A stretch of 64,000 nucleotides of DNA from Polynucleobacter sp. 15G-AUS-farblos (GTDB lineage Bacteria; Pseudomonadota; Gammaproteobacteria; Burkholderiales; Burkholderiaceae), in contig NZ_JACVOM010000001.1 of the NCBI RefSeq assembly GCF_018882445.1, positions 434,001 through 498,000 on the forward strand, in the 5' to 3' direction. Shown piece after piece: positions 19,895 to 29,884 of the stretch (its first letter is position 1; every line of letters starts with the position of its first letter). Below the pieces are notes generated by a model. That model searched no databases. It was not told the origin of the DNA and saw nothing but the letters and a program-made list of their open reading frames with translations. A program made the position numbers and the translations under genes.

Positions 19895-20974
19895 TTAAGC
19901 AGAGTGGGAATATGAACCAAGATTTTTATAGAAAGCAGCGATCTCTTTTAACTCTTCCAATGCCTTGACCACTTTTGCATCGGCTGCATGACCCGCGATA
20001 TCAATATAAAAATGATATTCCCAAGTTCCCTTGCGAGCAGGCCGAGACTCAAAGCGATTCATTGATACGTCGTGCTTAGCTAAGGGAGCAAGTAAGCGAT
20101 GCACTGCACCGGGCTGATTCTCAACCGACAGCACTAAAGAAGTTTGGTCTTTACCAGTTGGCTGACACTCATAAGTACCAATCACTACAAAGCGAGTGCG
20201 ATTATGCGCATCGTCTTGAACCTGGGCAGCAACAACTTGTAAGCCATAAGCAATTTGAGCAGGATCTCCAGCAATGGCAGCTAAAGTAGGATCACCCGCT
20301 GCCAAACGTGCTGCCTCTGCATTACTGCTAACAGCTTGACGCTTTAATTGAGGCGCATGCTGACTTAACCATTGCTGACATTGCGCCAAGGCTTGTGCAT
20401 GCGCACATACTGTAGTCACTCCATCTAAGTTGCCACTCTTAGAGAGTAAATGATGATGAATTGGCAGTACCACTTCGCCGCTGATATGCATTGGAGAATC
20501 CAAGAGCAGATCTAGGGTACGAGAGATCGCACCCTCACTCGAGTTTTCAACTGGCACCACCCCAAATTGTGCCGAGCCCTTTTCCACCGCCTTGAAAACT
20601 TCATCAAGGCTACTGCAAGGCAAGCCTGCGATGGAATGGCCAAAATAGTTTTGAGCAGCTTGCTCAGAGAACGTTCCTACAGGGCCCAGGTATGCAATCG
20701 TTTGACGCGCTTCAAGAGCACGGCAAGCAGACATCACTTCGCGCCAGATAGCTGCAATTCCATCGGGCAATAAGGGCCCTTGATTAATTTCTTGCAGCTT
20801 GGCAACGACTTGACGTTCGCGCTCAGGGCGAAAGACTGGTGAGGAGAAGCCCCCTTTAATATGGCCAACTTCTTGCGCAGCTTTAGCACGTTGGCTCAGC
20901 AACTCTAAAATCTGCGCATCTAGTGCATCGATTTTTTCACGGAGGGGTGCGAGACGCTGTTCTTCAGTACTCAT
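19895..20974 (-). CDS. pheA: Bifunctional chorismate mutase / prephenate dehydratase
   Basis: P-protein (359 aa) that turns chorismate to prephenate and then phenylpyruvate. An AroQ chorismate mutase domain covers about 5-85 (LREKIDALDAQILELLSQRA), the prephenate dehydratase domain about 93-270 includes the catalytic Thr-Arg-Phe motif in NRTRFVVIG, and a C-terminal ACT domain about 280-350 contains NRFESRPARKGTWEYHFYID, which binds phenylalanine as feedback inhibitor. Its ATG shares a base with the serC stop (TAATG), indicating translational coupling. Confidence 0.96.
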   Translation of the reverse strand: MSTEEQRLAPLREKIDALDAQILELLSQRAKAAQEVGHIKGGFSSPVFRPERERQVVAKLQEINQGPLLPDGIAAIWREVMSACRALEARQTIAYLGPVGTFSEQAAQNYFGHSIAGLPCSSLDEVFKAVEKGSAQFGVVPVENSSEGAISRTLDLLLDSPMHISGEVVLPIHHHLLSKSGNLDGVTTVCAHAQALAQCQQWLSQHAPQLKRQAVSSNAEAARLAAGDPTLAAIAGDPAQIAYGLQVVAAQVQDDAHNRTRFVVIGTYECQPTGKDQTSLVLSVENQPGAVHRLLAPLAKHDVSMNRFESRPARKGTWEYHFYIDIAGHAADAKVVKALEELKEIAAFYKNLGSYSHSA

Positions 20975-22071
20975 TAAGCCCGCCTTTCAAAGTCGCGCAT
21001 AAATTCAACCAAGGCTTTAACACCTTCTAAAGGCATTGCGTTGTAAATGCTGGCGCGCATACCACCAGCCGCTTTATGTCCACGCAAGGCAACTAAACCA
21101 GCAGCGTTCGTCTCTTCTAAGAATTTCGCATTTAAGGATTCATCCTTGAGAAAGAAAGTCACATTCATACGAGAGCGATATTCTTTTGTGACGCGATTCT
21201 CATAGAGACTGCTTTGATCTAAAAAGTCATAGAGTAAATTAGACTTCTCTTGATTACGCTTTTCAATCGCTTTCACGCCGCCCTGTTTCAGTAGCCACTT
21301 AAATCCGAGGCCAGCCATATAGATGGCAAAGGTGGGTGGCGTATTGATCATCGATTGTGTATTTGCCTGAACAGCCCAATCCCAAATTGTTGGGGTGATA
21401 CCCATACTGTGCCCGATTAAATCTTTTCGGATAATCACAATCGTGACCCCTGATGGGCCCACATTCTTTTGTGCGCCAGCAAACCAGACGGCACATTGAT
21501 TCACATCCATTTCCTTGGAAAGAATGTTGCTAGCGATATCGGCAACTAAAGGAATATTCCCTACATCGGGTACATCCGGGAATTCAACGCCACCGATGGT
21601 TTCATTCGCGCAGTAATGAACATATGCAGCATCATCAGATAACTGCCAACTAGACCTCGCAGGAATCGTATTAAATTTTTCTGCAGCTGAGGATGCGGCT
21701 AAATTTGCAGAGCCGTATTTCTGTGCCTCTTTAAAAGATTTTTCAGACCAAACACCGGTCACGATGAAATCTGCCTTAGGGCCATTCTTAGCCAGAGGCA
21801 TTAAATTCATTGGAATAGCGGCATTTTGACCAAGGCCACCTCCCTGCAACAACAAGATTTCGTAGTTGTCAGGAATGTTCATCAATGTACGCAAGTCTTT
21901 TAAAGTCTCTTCGTAGACTGCCATGAATTCTTTGCTGCGATGGCTAATTTCCATCACGCTGGTACCAAGTCCACGCCAATTGAGCATCTCATCAGCGGCC
22001 TGCTTCAGCACCTCTTCAGGCAGAGTGGCAGGCCCCGCAGCGAAATTGAAAATGCGGCGGTCAAAAGTCAT
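20974..22071 (-). CDS. serC: Phosphoserine aminotransferase
   Basis: PLP enzyme (365 aa) for serine synthesis, also used in pyridoxal phosphate synthesis. It has FNFAAGPATLPEEVL at 9-23, the GTSVMEISHRSKEF segment at 36-49, and PLP lysine K202 in WFAGAQKNVGPSGVT. It lies 27 bp after gyrA and one base into pheA. The gyrA-serC-pheA order is conserved in Burkholderiales. Confidence 0.97.
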   Translation of the reverse strand: MTFDRRIFNFAAGPATLPEEVLKQAADEMLNWRGLGTSVMEISHRSKEFMAVYEETLKDLRTLMNIPDNYEILLLQGGGLGQNAAIPMNLMPLAKNGPKADFIVTGVWSEKSFKEAQKYGSANLAASSAAEKFNTIPARSSWQLSDDAAYVHYCANETIGGVEFPDVPDVGNIPLVADIASNILSKEMDVNQCAVWFAGAQKNVGPSGVTIVIIRKDLIGHSMGITPTIWDWAVQANTQSMINTPPTFAIYMAGLGFKWLLKQGGVKAIEKRNQEKSNLLYDFLDQSSLYENRVTKEYRSRMNVTFFLKDESLNAKFLEETNAAGLVALRGHKAAGGMRASIYNAMPLEGVKALVEFMRDFERRA

Positions 22072-22098
22072 GATGGTTACTAGTCTTGTGGTGATGCC

Positions 22099-24813
22099 TT
22101 AAGCATCACCTGCCACATCGGAGTTGGAATCTGTTGCTGGGTCAGCAGAAACATCACCTTCTTCTGCATCATCAACATCACCCTCGTCATCAGAGTCGCT
22201 CTCCGCAATTCGCTGGAGACCAGACAAGCGAGTACCTTCATCCACGTTAATCAAAGTAACCCCTTGAGTTGCACGACCCATCTCACGAATTTCAGAGACG
22301 CGTGTACGCACTAAGACACCACCAGTGGTGATCAACATAATTTGATCTTCAGGTGATACCAATGCAGCGGCAACCACCTTACCGTTACGCTCTGAAGTCT
22401 GGATCGCAATCATGCCTTTCGTACCACGGCCATGACGAGTGTATTCCGCGATAGGCGTCCGCTTACCGTAACCATTCTCTGTAGCAGTTAATACGCTACT
22501 TGGAATAGCAATACCGCTCGTATCAACTACAGCAGCCTCAGCACCTTCTGCAGCCTCTGCCGGGGCGACCAACATGGCAATCACTTGATGCCCTTCACCC
22601 AAGTTCATACCACGCACACCGCGTGCTGTACGTCCCATTGGGCGAACATCGTTTTCATCAAAGCGCACTGCTTTACCTGCATCAGAGAACAACATCACAT
22701 CATGCTGGCCATCAGTAATTGCAGCGCCAACCAAGAAGTCGCCTTCGTTTAGATCAACTGCAATGATTCCAGCCTTACGTGGATTAGAGAAATCAGACAA
22801 ACGTGTCTTCTTCACTGTTCCTAAGCTAGTGGCCATAAAGACGTATTGATCATCCTGATATCCCTTGATTGGGAGAATCACCGTAATCTTTTCGCCTTCA
22901 ATTAATGGGAACATATTGACGATTGGCTTACCGCGGGATGTGCGACTACCTTGTGGCACTTCCCATACTTTGAGCCAATACATACGACCACGATCAGAGA
23001 AGCACAAAATAGCGTCATGCGTATTCGCTACAAACAAAGTATCAATCCAATCTTCATCCTTTGTAGCAGCAGCTTGCTTACCGCGACCACCACGTTTTTG
23101 TGCACGATACTCACTCAGTGGCTGGCTCTTCATATAGCCAGTGTGAGAAAGAGTCACAACCATGTCTTGCGGTGTAATCAAATCTTCAGTGAAGAGTTCG
23201 GTTGCATTCATTTCAATGAATGAACGACGACCTGTGTCTCCACCAGCAATACCAAACTCTGATTGAACTTCTTTCAATTCAGATTCGATTACAGAAGTGA
23301 CACGCTCAGGCTTAGCCAATAAATCTAACAAGTCTGAAATTTCAGCCATGACTTCTTTGTACTCGTTCACGATCTTATCTTGCTCAAGACCAGTCAAGCG
23401 TTGCAAACGCATCTGCAAAATTTCTTGCGCTTGGCTATCCGATAAACGATACAAGCCAGTAGTTTGCATACCGTACTCAGGTAACAAACCTTCAGGACGA
23501 TAAGCATTGCGACCGCCAGGGGTATCAGTCTCAGCCCGGGCCAACATCTCACGCACCATGGATGAATCCCATGCCTTGCCCATCAACTCATGCTTAGCAA
23601 CCACTGGGTTTGCCGCCGCCTTGATGATCGCAATGAACTCATCGATATTCGCTAGAGCAACTGCTAAACCTTCTAAGACGTGACCACGATCACGCGCTTT
23701 GCGCAATTCAAAAATCGTACGACGGGTAACTACTTCACGACGATGTTGCAAGAAGTATTCCAACATTTGCTTCAAGTTCAACAAGCGTGGCTGGTTATCA
23801 ACCAAGGCCACCATGTTCATACCGAAGTTATCTTGTAGCTGAGTGCTCTTATACAAATTGTTGAGAACGACTTCAGGCACTTCACCACGCTTGAGTTCAA
23901 TCACAACGCGCATACCTGACTTGTCTGACTCATCACGCAAATCAGAAATGCCTTCAACTTTTTTCTCGTTTACTAACTCAGCAATACGCTCGAGCAAATT
24001 CTTTTTGTTTACTTGATATGGCAATTCATCAACGATGATGGCTTGACGAGCGCCTTTATCAATATCTTCAAAGTGAGTCTTCGCACGCATGACCACTCGG
24101 CCACGACCAGTGCGATAACCTTCGCGCACACCTTGAACGCCATAAATAATTCCGGCGGTTGGGAAATCCGGCGCTGGAATGATCTCAATCAGCTCATCAA
24201 TCGTGCATTCTGGGTTATGAAGTACATGTAAACAGGCTGTAACCACCTCATCCAGGTTGTGGGGAGGAATATTGGTCGCCATACCCACAGCGATGCCTGA
24301 ACTGCCGTTTATGAGCAAATTAGGCACTTTTGCAGGAAGAATCAGGGGTTCTTTCTCGCTACCGTCGTAATTTGGCCCAAAATCGACCGTTTCCTTGTCC
24401 AAATCGGCCAAAAGCTCATGGGCAATCTTCCGAAGGCGGATCTCGGTATAGCGCATCGCAGCAGCGTTATCGCCGTCAACGGAGCCAAAGTTACCCTGTC
24501 CGTCAACCAGCATATAGCGCAGAGAGAAATCCTGGGCCATTCGAACGATGGTGTCATACACCGCAGAATCACCGTGCGGATGGTATTTACCGATTACGTC
24601 GCCAACTATACGGGCAGATTTTTTGTAAGCTCGGTTCCAATCGTTGTTTAATTCATACATCGCGAATAAGACCCGGCGGTGAACCGGTTTGAGGCCATCG
24701 CGCACGTCTGGCAGGGCTCTGCCGACGATGACGCTCATTGCGTAGTCCAAATAGGACCGCCGCATTTCGTCTTCGAGGGATATTGGTAGTGTTTCTTTAG
24801 CGGCTTGTTCCAT
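22099..24813 (-). CDS. gyrA: DNA gyrase subunit A
   Basis: Type IIA topoisomerase subunit (904 aa). The catalytic tyrosine is Y122 in [10 protein letters not shown]. The quinolone region reads [17 protein letters not shown] with S83 and D87, the sensitive form. The GyrA box is AQKRGGRGK, followed by a six-bladed C-terminal wrapping domain and a long acidic tail (about the last 35 residues, rich in Asp and Glu). The N-terminus is the family sequence, so the ATG at 24813 is right, yet it has no ribosome site. An extended -10 element lies six bases before the ATG, suggesting a leaderless message. Confidence 0.98.
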   Translation of the reverse strand: MEQAAKETLPISLEDEMRRSYLDYAMSVIVGRALPDVRDGLKPVHRRVLFAMYELNNDWNRAYKKSARIVGDVIGKYHPHGDSAVYDTIVRMAQDFSLRYMLVDGQGNFGSVDGDNAAAMRYTEIRLRKIAHELLADLDKETVDFGPNYDGSEKEPLILPAKVPNLLINGSSGIAVGMATNIPPHNLDEVVTACLHVLHNPECTIDELIEIIPAPDFPTAGIIYGVQGVREGYRTGRGRVVMRAKTHFEDIDKGARQAIIVDELPYQVNKKNLLERIAELVNEKKVEGISDLRDESDKSGMRVVIELKRGEVPEVVLNNLYKSTQLQDNFGMNMVALVDNQPRLLNLKQMLEYFLQHRREVVTRRTIFELRKARDRGHVLEGLAVALANIDEFIAIIKAAANPVVAKHELMGKAWDSSMVREMLARAETDTPGGRNAYRPEGLLPEYGMQTTGLYRLSDSQAQEILQMRLQRLTGLEQDKIVNEYKEVMAEISDLLDLLAKPERVTSVIESELKEVQSEFGIAGGDTGRRSFIEMNATELFTEDLITPQDMVVTLSHTGYMKSQPLSEYRAQKRGGRGKQAAATKDEDWIDTLFVANTHDAILCFSDRGRMYWLKVWEVPQGSRTSRGKPIVNMFPLIEGEKITVILPIKGYQDDQYVFMATSLGTVKKTRLSDFSNPRKAGIIAVDLNEGDFLVGAAITDGQHDVMLFSDAGKAVRFDENDVRPMGRTARGVRGMNLGEGHQVIAMLVAPAEAAEGAEAAVVDTSGIAIPSSVLTATENGYGKRTPIAEYTRHGRGTKGMIAIQTSERNGKVVAAALVSPEDQIMLITTGGVLVRTRVSEIREMGRATQGVTLINVDEGTRLSGLQRIAESDSDDEGDVDDAEEGDVSADPATDSNSDVAGDA

Positions 24814-24819
24814 CTAGAA

Positions 24820-24828
24820 ATAATATCA
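24820..24828 (-). promoter_or_regulatory. Candidate extended -10 promoter of gyrA
   Basis: On the minus strand TGATATTAT matches an extended -10 (TGn plus TATTAT, 5 of 6). Six bases (TTCTAG) separate it from the ATG, so the transcript would begin at or next to the start codon. No -35 is visible. The element lies beside the ompA-side -35 on the other strand. Confidence 0.45.
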
Positions 24829-24830
24829 TT

Positions 24831-24859
24831 TTGATGACAGGAGCCCCCTATGCTAAGAT
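24831..24859 (+). promoter_or_regulatory. Sigma-70-type promoter of the OmpA-like gene
   Basis: TTGATG (24831-24836), a 17-base spacer and TAAGAT (24854-24859) give a near-consensus promoter. The predicted start near 24866 leaves a leader of about 110 bases before the gene at 24975, long for this compact genome and possibly structured for RNA stability. Confidence 0.55.
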
Positions 24860-24974
24860 TCTGTCAGTTTGTACGAAATTGAGATGTGTCGCTTTGCGGT
24901 CTTTTGCTTCAAAGTAGGGCGAATTACATTTAAGTTTGACTTTAATTTTAAAAAAGAGATTTTGAGGACTAAAA

Positions 24975-25568
24975 ATGAACAAAACCCTAAAACTGGTGCT
25001 TGCTGGCGTAATTACTGTTGCTGCTACTGCTACTTCTGCTCAAAACGTTGATAACTGGGTAAACAATACTGGTATCAACTGGAAAAACGGCGATGGCACA
25101 TTGTGCTGGCGTGATAACAACTGGACACCTGCAACTGCATCTAAGGGTTGTGACGGTGCTTTGGTAGCTAAACCTGCTCCTGCTAAAAAACCTGCTTCCG
25201 GCGTTACTCAAAGCAAGATCACTTTGCAAGCTGACACACTTTATGACTTCGACAAATCAACATTGAAGCCAGAAGGTAAAGCTACTTTGGACAAGATCGC
25301 TAGAGACTTGAGCAAAATCAAGTTGGAAGTCATCATTGCTGTTGGTAACACTGATAGCGTTGGTACAGATGCTTACAACATGGCCCTCGGTCAGCGTCGT
25401 GCGCAATCCGTTAAAGCTTACTTGGTAAGCAAAGGTGTTGACGGTAGCCGTATCTACACAGAATCAAAAGGCAAGAGCAATCCAGTTGCAAGCAATGCAA
25501 CTGCTGAAGGCCGCGCTAAGAACCGCCGTACCGATATCGAAGTTGTTGGTACAGCAGCTGCTAAGTAA
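24975..25568 (+). CDS. OmpA-family outer membrane / peptidoglycan-binding protein
   Basis: Exported protein (197 aa) with a signal peptide cleaved near TATSA-QN (about residue 22), a short variable region with the betaproteobacterial segment GDGTLCWRDNNWTPATA, a Pro/Ala/Lys linker (about 64-76) and a C-terminal OmpA domain. The domain begins at LQADTLYDFDKSTLKPEG and contains NTDSVGTDAYNMALGQRRAQSV and GRAKNRRTDIEV, including the Asp and Arg that hold meso-diaminopimelate. There is no beta-barrel, so it probably tethers the envelope rather than forming a pore. The codons are strongly biased, the promoter is good and a strong terminator follows, so expression is probably high. Confidence 0.9.
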   Translation: MNKTLKLVLAGVITVAATATSAQNVDNWVNNTGINWKNGDGTLCWRDNNWTPATASKGCDGALVAKPAPAKKPASGVTQSKITLQADTLYDFDKSTLKPEGKATLDKIARDLSKIKLEVIIAVGNTDSVGTDAYNMALGQRRAQSVKAYLVSKGVDGSRIYTESKGKSNPVASNATAEGRAKNRRTDIEVVGTAAAK

Positions 25569-25582
25569 TTCGTTTTACTTGT

Positions 25583-25611
25583 AAAAAAGCCCGCTTCTAG
25601 CGGGCTTTTTT
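25583..25611 (+). terminator. Rho-independent terminator after the OmpA-like gene
   Basis: Perfect stem AAAAAGCCCGC/GCGGGCTTTTT with loop TTCTA and a T run, 15 bp after the stop codon. The A run on the 5' side would also allow function on the other strand. Confidence 0.93.
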
Positions 25612-25665
25612 ATTTCCGCTATATTCATAAACTTCTTCAATAGCCTTTCGCTTAAGCAACCCAAT

Positions 25666-26355
25666 ATGAACGTCGATCAATCCGAAATCGCCAAATTTAG
25701 CGCCCTAGCCCATCGCTGGTGGGATCCCAATAGCGAATTCAAACCTTTACATGCAATCAATCCATTAAGACTGGCTTGGATCAAAACCTTTGTGAGCCTA
25801 AATGGCAAGAAAGTCGTAGATATTGGTTGCGGTGGTGGAATTCTGGCCGAATCACTTGCCCAATCTGGTGCAGAGACTACTGGCATTGATTTATCCGAGA
25901 AGGCCCTCAAAGTTGCTGAATTGCATGCCCTAGAGGTAGGTGCCAATCTGACTTATCGTGCTATCTCCGCTGAAGATTTGGCGCAAGAGCAGGCTGGTCA
26001 ATATGACGTTGTCACCTGCATGGAGATGCTAGAGCACGTTCCAAATCCAGCATCCGTGGTTCAAGCCTGTGCAGACCTCTGCAAACCCGGTGGCACCCTA
26101 TTTTTTAGCACCCTTAACCGCAATCCCAAATCCTACTTATTTGCCATTATTGGAGCAGAATATCTTCTGCGACTCCTTCCTAAAGGCACCCATGAGTACG
26201 CCAAATTTATTAAACCATCAGAGTTAGTTCACTTTACGCGCGCTGCCGGACTAGAAATGCTGGGAATGAAAGGATTGAGTTACAACCCCCTCACTCAGGT
26301 TTACAGCCTAAATGACGATGTTGATGTCAACTACATGATTGCTGTTCGTAAATGA
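25666..26355 (+). CDS. ubiG: Ubiquinone biosynthesis O-methyltransferase
   Basis: SAM-dependent methyltransferase (229 aa) for both O-methylations in ubiquinone synthesis. It starts with the family segment [21 protein letters not shown], has the SAM motif [16 protein letters not shown] near 46-61, and the post-motif [11 protein letters not shown] near 121-131. Its stop overlaps the gph start by four bases (ATGA). The ubiG-gph pair is conserved in betaproteobacteria. Confidence 0.96.
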   Translation: MNVDQSEIAKFSALAHRWWDPNSEFKPLHAINPLRLAWIKTFVSLNGKKVVDIGCGGGILAESLAQSGAETTGIDLSEKALKVAELHALEVGANLTYRAISAEDLAQEQAGQYDVVTCMEMLEHVPNPASVVQACADLCKPGGTLFFSTLNRNPKSYLFAIIGAEYLLRLLPKGTHEYAKFIKPSELVHFTRAAGLEMLGMKGLSYNPLTQVYSLNDDVDVNYMIAVRK

Positions 26356-27035
26356 GCACCAAAAATTCAAGCCCATACCATGGGGTTTTCTTCGACCTGG
26401 ATGGCACTCTGGCTGATACAGCTCCTGATTTAGTAGCAGCCACCAATCAATTGCTGATCGATCGCAATCTGGCTCCAAAGCCTTATGAATTTTTGCGCCC
26501 CCATGCATCTGCTGGCGCACGCGGACTTTTAGAAGGCGCCTTTGGCATTACTCCAGATCATGCTGATTTCATTGATTTACGAGATGAGTTTTATCTGAAC
26601 TACGAAAAAGCCCTTCTGGTTGACAGTAAATTATTTGATGGAATGGATGATTTGCTGGAGCAAATGGAAGCGGCCAATATTCCTTGGGGCATCGTGACTA
26701 ATAAAAGCGAGCGCTTTACGAACCCGCTAGTAAAACTGATGGGGCTTCACCACAGATCCGCCTCAACTGTTTCTGGAGATACAACACCGCACGCCAAACC
26801 GCATCCAGAACCCATTCTGCATGCAGCCAGAATTGCCAATATTGATCCTACAAAATCAATTTATGTAGGTGATGACATTCGTGATGTACTGGCTGGTAAA
26901 GCTGCGGGCATGCTGACAGTTGCTGCTGCATATGGCTACTGTGGTTGCAAAGAAGCTCCTGAAACTTGGGGTGCAGATCACCTCATTCATCATCCACTTG
27001 AGTTATTGGAAATCATCTTCCCCAATAGGGGATAA
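26352..27035 (+). CDS. gph: Phosphoglycolate phosphatase (HAD superfamily)
   Basis: HAD phosphatase (227 aa) that removes phosphoglycolate formed in DNA repair. Motif I is [15 protein letters not shown] (nucleophile D15, acid D17), motif II is IVTNKS, the lysine is in HAKPHPEP, and motif III is [17 protein letters not shown]. It is coupled to ubiG. HAD substrate range is broad, so the exact substrate rests on synteny and similarity. Confidence 0.9.
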   Translation: MSTKNSSPYHGVFFDLDGTLADTAPDLVAATNQLLIDRNLAPKPYEFLRPHASAGARGLLEGAFGITPDHADFIDLRDEFYLNYEKALLVDSKLFDGMDDLLEQMEAANIPWGIVTNKSERFTNPLVKLMGLHHRSASTVSGDTTPHAKPHPEPILHAARIANIDPTKSIYVGDDIRDVLAGKAAGMLTVAAAYGYCGCKEAPETWGADHLIHHPLELLEIIFPNRG

Positions 27036-27053
27036 CAACACCTCCAAAAGATA

Positions 27054-27084
27054 TTGGGCAATTTAAAGCTAGCGGCTTTAAAAT
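27054..27084 (+). promoter_or_regulatory. Candidate promoter of tmRNA
   Basis: TTGGGC (27054-27059) and TAAAAT (27079-27084) with a 19-base spacer. The predicted start near 27091 precedes the mature 5' end by about 17 bases, consistent with RNase P trimming. Confidence 0.4.
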
Positions 27085-27107
27085 AGCTCCTCCAATGCAT
27101 GAACTCC

Positions 27108-27466
27108 GGGGTCGACATGGTTTCGACGTGGATTACAAAGCATCAAGGGCATACCGAGGACCCGTTATCTCGTAAATCAATGGGAATGTAATAACTGCTA
27201 ACGACGAACGTTACGCACTAGCCGCTTAATTGCGGTTGCCCCTGAACTGATTCTCTCTTGGGTCAGGTAGCGCAAGCTACATCAGGGTCATATACAAGAG
27301 ATAAGACTATTTCGTGTCACGAGGAATAGTACGAAAACTTAGTGAATCGTCAGCGAGGAACATGTCAATCTGTGACTAACTGATTAAATTAAATGATATG
27401 ACTAAGTATGTAGAACTTGTTGTGGAGGATTTGCGGACGCGGGTTCGATTCCCGCCGACTCCACCA
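27108..27466 (+). ncRNA. ssrA: Transfer-messenger RNA (tmRNA)
   Basis: One-piece tmRNA of 359 nt for rescue of stalled ribosomes. The 5' end GGGGTC pairs with GACTCC before the encoded CCA, forming the tRNA-like acceptor stem. The T-loop sequence GGGTTCGATTCCCG is present at 27440-27453. The tag frame GCT AAC GAC GAA CGT TAC GCA CTA GCC GCT TAA (27197-27229) encodes ANDERYALAA, close to tags known in Burkholderiales. A hairpin terminator follows. The 5' TTTCGACGTGG segment is typical. Confidence 0.97.
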
Positions 27467-27485
27467 TATTGAAGTATGTAACAAG

Positions 27486-27513
27486 CAAACGCCACCTTCT
27501 GAGGTGGCGTTTG
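27486..27513. terminator. Bidirectional hairpin between tmRNA and the receptor gene
   Basis: Perfect 11-bp stem CAAACGCCACC/GGTGGCGTTTG with a six-base loop, between the convergent tmRNA and the TonB-dependent receptor. The T tract is short on both strands, so efficiency is uncertain. Confidence 0.75.
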
Positions 27514-27538
27514 ACCTTCTAGCAATCAATTACTCAGA

Positions 27539-29617
27539 TTAATTAAATTGATAGCTCATGCCAGCTTGAAAATTCAGCGGTGCTCCAGCAAAAATACCAT
27601 CCGGACTACGGCTAGAAATATAACGCTTATCAAACACATTATTCACCGCTCCAAACACCTTCCAATCTCTATTAATGGCGTAGTTAGCACTCCAATTCAC
27701 TGTTGTAAAAGCGGGCACCTCACCCAGCGTTCCAATAGCATTTTGAACCACAGTATTTGCTGAGTCAGCATACTGGTTGGAAACATAATTTAAGCTAAGC
27801 AAGGTATTGAAGCCATTCTTTTCATAACTGACACCTAGGTTGGATGTCAGCTTAGGGATATAAGGAATGCGATTGCCATCACGCCCCAAAGAATTTGTAC
27901 CAACAAACTTTGCAACCGGTATATAAGTAGCATTAACATTCATCGCCCAGCCATAACCTAACTCATAACCCAGCGATGCTTCGGCGCCCTGATGCAAACT
28001 TTTACCTCCATTGGCTTTTGAAATTCCCGCAGCCAAACTCTGGTTCACAATTTGATTGCTAAAGTTCATGCTAAAGATGGCGGAATCATAAGAAAAAGCT
28101 CCTGACCGCCCTCGTAATCCCAATTCCATGTTGGTAGATCGCTCTGGAGACAATTGCTGATCGACCCCCTTGTCATCAATCGCAGTAGCTAATTGAGCTG
28201 GTGCAAAGCCCTTATAAATGCTGCCATAGACTTGCAATTGCGGAATGAGCTGCCAGGTTGCCCCAATTTGCGGAATAGTTTCCACGTTTTTAGCGCTGCC
28301 CGCTTTGCCGGTGATGACATTTGAGCGGGTTTGGTTATAGCTTTCAACTCGCACCCCTGGTATTAAAGCAAAGCTCTCAGTTAACAGAAATCGATTCTGT
28401 CCATACAAGGCAATCGAATTAGCCTTATTGTTTTCATGAAGCGAGACCCGACCAGAATATGCCAATGTTTTTGAGCTTACTAACTGATTAATTTGAGATT
28501 CCGTATGTAGACGCACGCCAAACTCGGCCTCGTTAGCAATTCCCAAGGCCTTATAGGCATGATTTACTCGAGAATCAATACCCAACATTTGAAATTCTCG
28601 ATTACGGCCGACTAGACAGTCAGAGCCGACATTACAGGCCTTAAAAATCGTAGCGTCTTGGGTTCGCTTCACAATACTTTGGCGCCAATAGTTTCGGGAC
28701 AACTTACTCCAATACATCAAAGTATTCATTTTGGTGTCTGCATTCACTTCCAGAGAATGATTGATATCTACTGCATTTCTTTGGGTAATAAAACGATCAT
28801 TAGGCGCTGGATTATCACCAGAACGATTGATATATTGGGTTGGACGCAGACCAACATAAGACGTATTGATGTTGTTATCGTAATGCGTGTACTTAAGGCT
28901 TAGCCACTGATTTTGCGCTATCTCAATGCCGCCCTTCATCAAGATGTCGTACATCTTAAAACCGTTTTCTTGATATCCACTAGACTCAGATTGAATCAGG
29001 TTAATTCCGCCAATGGCGCCATTTGTGGACGACTTGCCTCCAGCCTCTATCTCTGCCAAGCGATAGCCATAGTCGCCAACCTTACCGGTTAACTTAAAGC
29101 CTTGTGCTGGTGTTTTAGTAAGGTAATTAACTACCCCTCCAATATTAGAGGGTCCATACTGAAGACCTGATGCGCCCTTTAATACCTCAATTCCACCAAT
29201 GCGCTCCACTGGAGGGCTGTAGTAGGAAGCATTAGAAATAAATAGGCTAGGTTGAATTGGTGCACCATCCTCCAGCAATAAGACTTTCGAACTACGACTG
29301 GGATTCAAACCTCGTATGCCGATATTGGGAATGGCTCCAAAACCTCCTTCATCCCCTCGAATATTGACACCAGGAACTGTTCTTAAAACATCTTGTAATG
29401 ATTGAGGCTGCAACTCCTCCATTCTCTTTTGATCAATCACATCGACGGTCCCAGGAATTTTGCTCGAGGCATTTTGCTCTCGACCCACAATATCAATTCT
29501 GGGCAATTCAATATCCTGGGCTCTAACCCAGCTTGAAAAAGAACTTCCACATAACAATGCAATTGATGAAAACCAGGCAAGCCTGTTTCGATAACGTAAA
29601 ACATCTTGATGCTTCAT
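27539..29617 (-). CDS. TonB-dependent outer membrane receptor (FecA-like)
   Basis: Outer membrane iron-complex receptor (692 aa). The signal peptide runs to about residue 33 (SSWVRAQ). A TonB-box-like IELPRIDIVG follows, then a plug domain at about 50-165 (SLQDVLRTVPGVNIRGDEGG, IEVLKGASGLQYGP) and a 22-strand barrel ending in GMSYQFN. A CNVGSDC pair of cysteines sits in an extracellular-loop region near residue 330-340. Sequence style resembles ferric citrate and siderophore receptors, but the co-operonic hemP points to heme. It is the third gene after tonB and hemP. The ligand is not decided by sequence. Confidence 0.9.
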   Translation of the reverse strand: MKHQDVLRYRNRLAWFSSIALLCGSSFSSWVRAQDIELPRIDIVGREQNASSKIPGTVDVIDQKRMEELQPQSLQDVLRTVPGVNIRGDEGGFGAIPNIGIRGLNPSRSSKVLLLEDGAPIQPSLFISNASYYSPPVERIGGIEVLKGASGLQYGPSNIGGVVNYLTKTPAQGFKLTGKVGDYGYRLAEIEAGGKSSTNGAIGGINLIQSESSGYQENGFKMYDILMKGGIEIAQNQWLSLKYTHYDNNINTSYVGLRPTQYINRSGDNPAPNDRFITQRNAVDINHSLEVNADTKMNTLMYWSKLSRNYWRQSIVKRTQDATIFKACNVGSDCLVGRNREFQMLGIDSRVNHAYKALGIANEAEFGVRLHTESQINQLVSSKTLAYSGRVSLHENNKANSIALYGQNRFLLTESFALIPGVRVESYNQTRSNVITGKAGSAKNVETIPQIGATWQLIPQLQVYGSIYKGFAPAQLATAIDDKGVDQQLSPERSTNMELGLRGRSGAFSYDSAIFSMNFSNQIVNQSLAAGISKANGGKSLHQGAEASLGYELGYGWAMNVNATYIPVAKFVGTNSLGRDGNRIPYIPKLTSNLGVSYEKNGFNTLLSLNYVSNQYADSANTVVQNAIGTLGEVPAFTTVNWSANYAINRDWKVFGAVNNVFDKRYISSRSPDGIFAGAPLNFQAGMSYQFN

Positions 29618-29701
29618 ATACCATCTCCAGTGATAACAACAAAAAATCGCTGGCTATATGCATATGAAGATGCTCTTGCTGGCTAGTAAGCTATTTCATA
29701 T

Positions 29702-29881
29702 TTACTTTGTCAAAATGAGTTTTCCCAATTTAGTAATACGCAATTGATAGATTTGTCCGTCATGGGTAATAAAGATTTGCTTTCCTTGACCAAGTAAAGC
29801 TTCACTTGAAACAGTCTTTGGCAAAATCTCGGTTGAGCGAATGTATTTCAAATCAATATTGACGGCTCTGTCTTCGGTCAA
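29702..29881 (-). CDS. hemP: Hemin uptake protein HemP, TTG start
   Basis: A 59-residue protein with the HemP family C-terminus: SSEALLGQGKQIFITHDG, then QIYQLRITKLGKLILTK, ending as known HemP proteins do. It lacks an ATG: the frame opens with TTG at 29881, four bases after the tonB stop, and the ribosome site AGAGGGG spans that stop, so translation is coupled to tonB. HemP is a small protein found with heme receptors and reported in Burkholderiales as required for heme uptake or receptor expression. Its place between tonB and the receptor argues that the operon imports heme. Another TTG lies ten codons inside. Confidence 0.85.
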   Translation of the reverse strand: MTEDRAVNIDLKYIRSTEILPKTVSSEALLGQGKQIFITHDGQIYQLRITKLGKLILTK

Positions 29882-29884
29882 GTA

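Noticed and set aside
29618..29701. Further small gene between hemP and the receptor
   Set aside because: The 84 bases contain only a short TATGCATA palindrome and no frame with a ribosome site.
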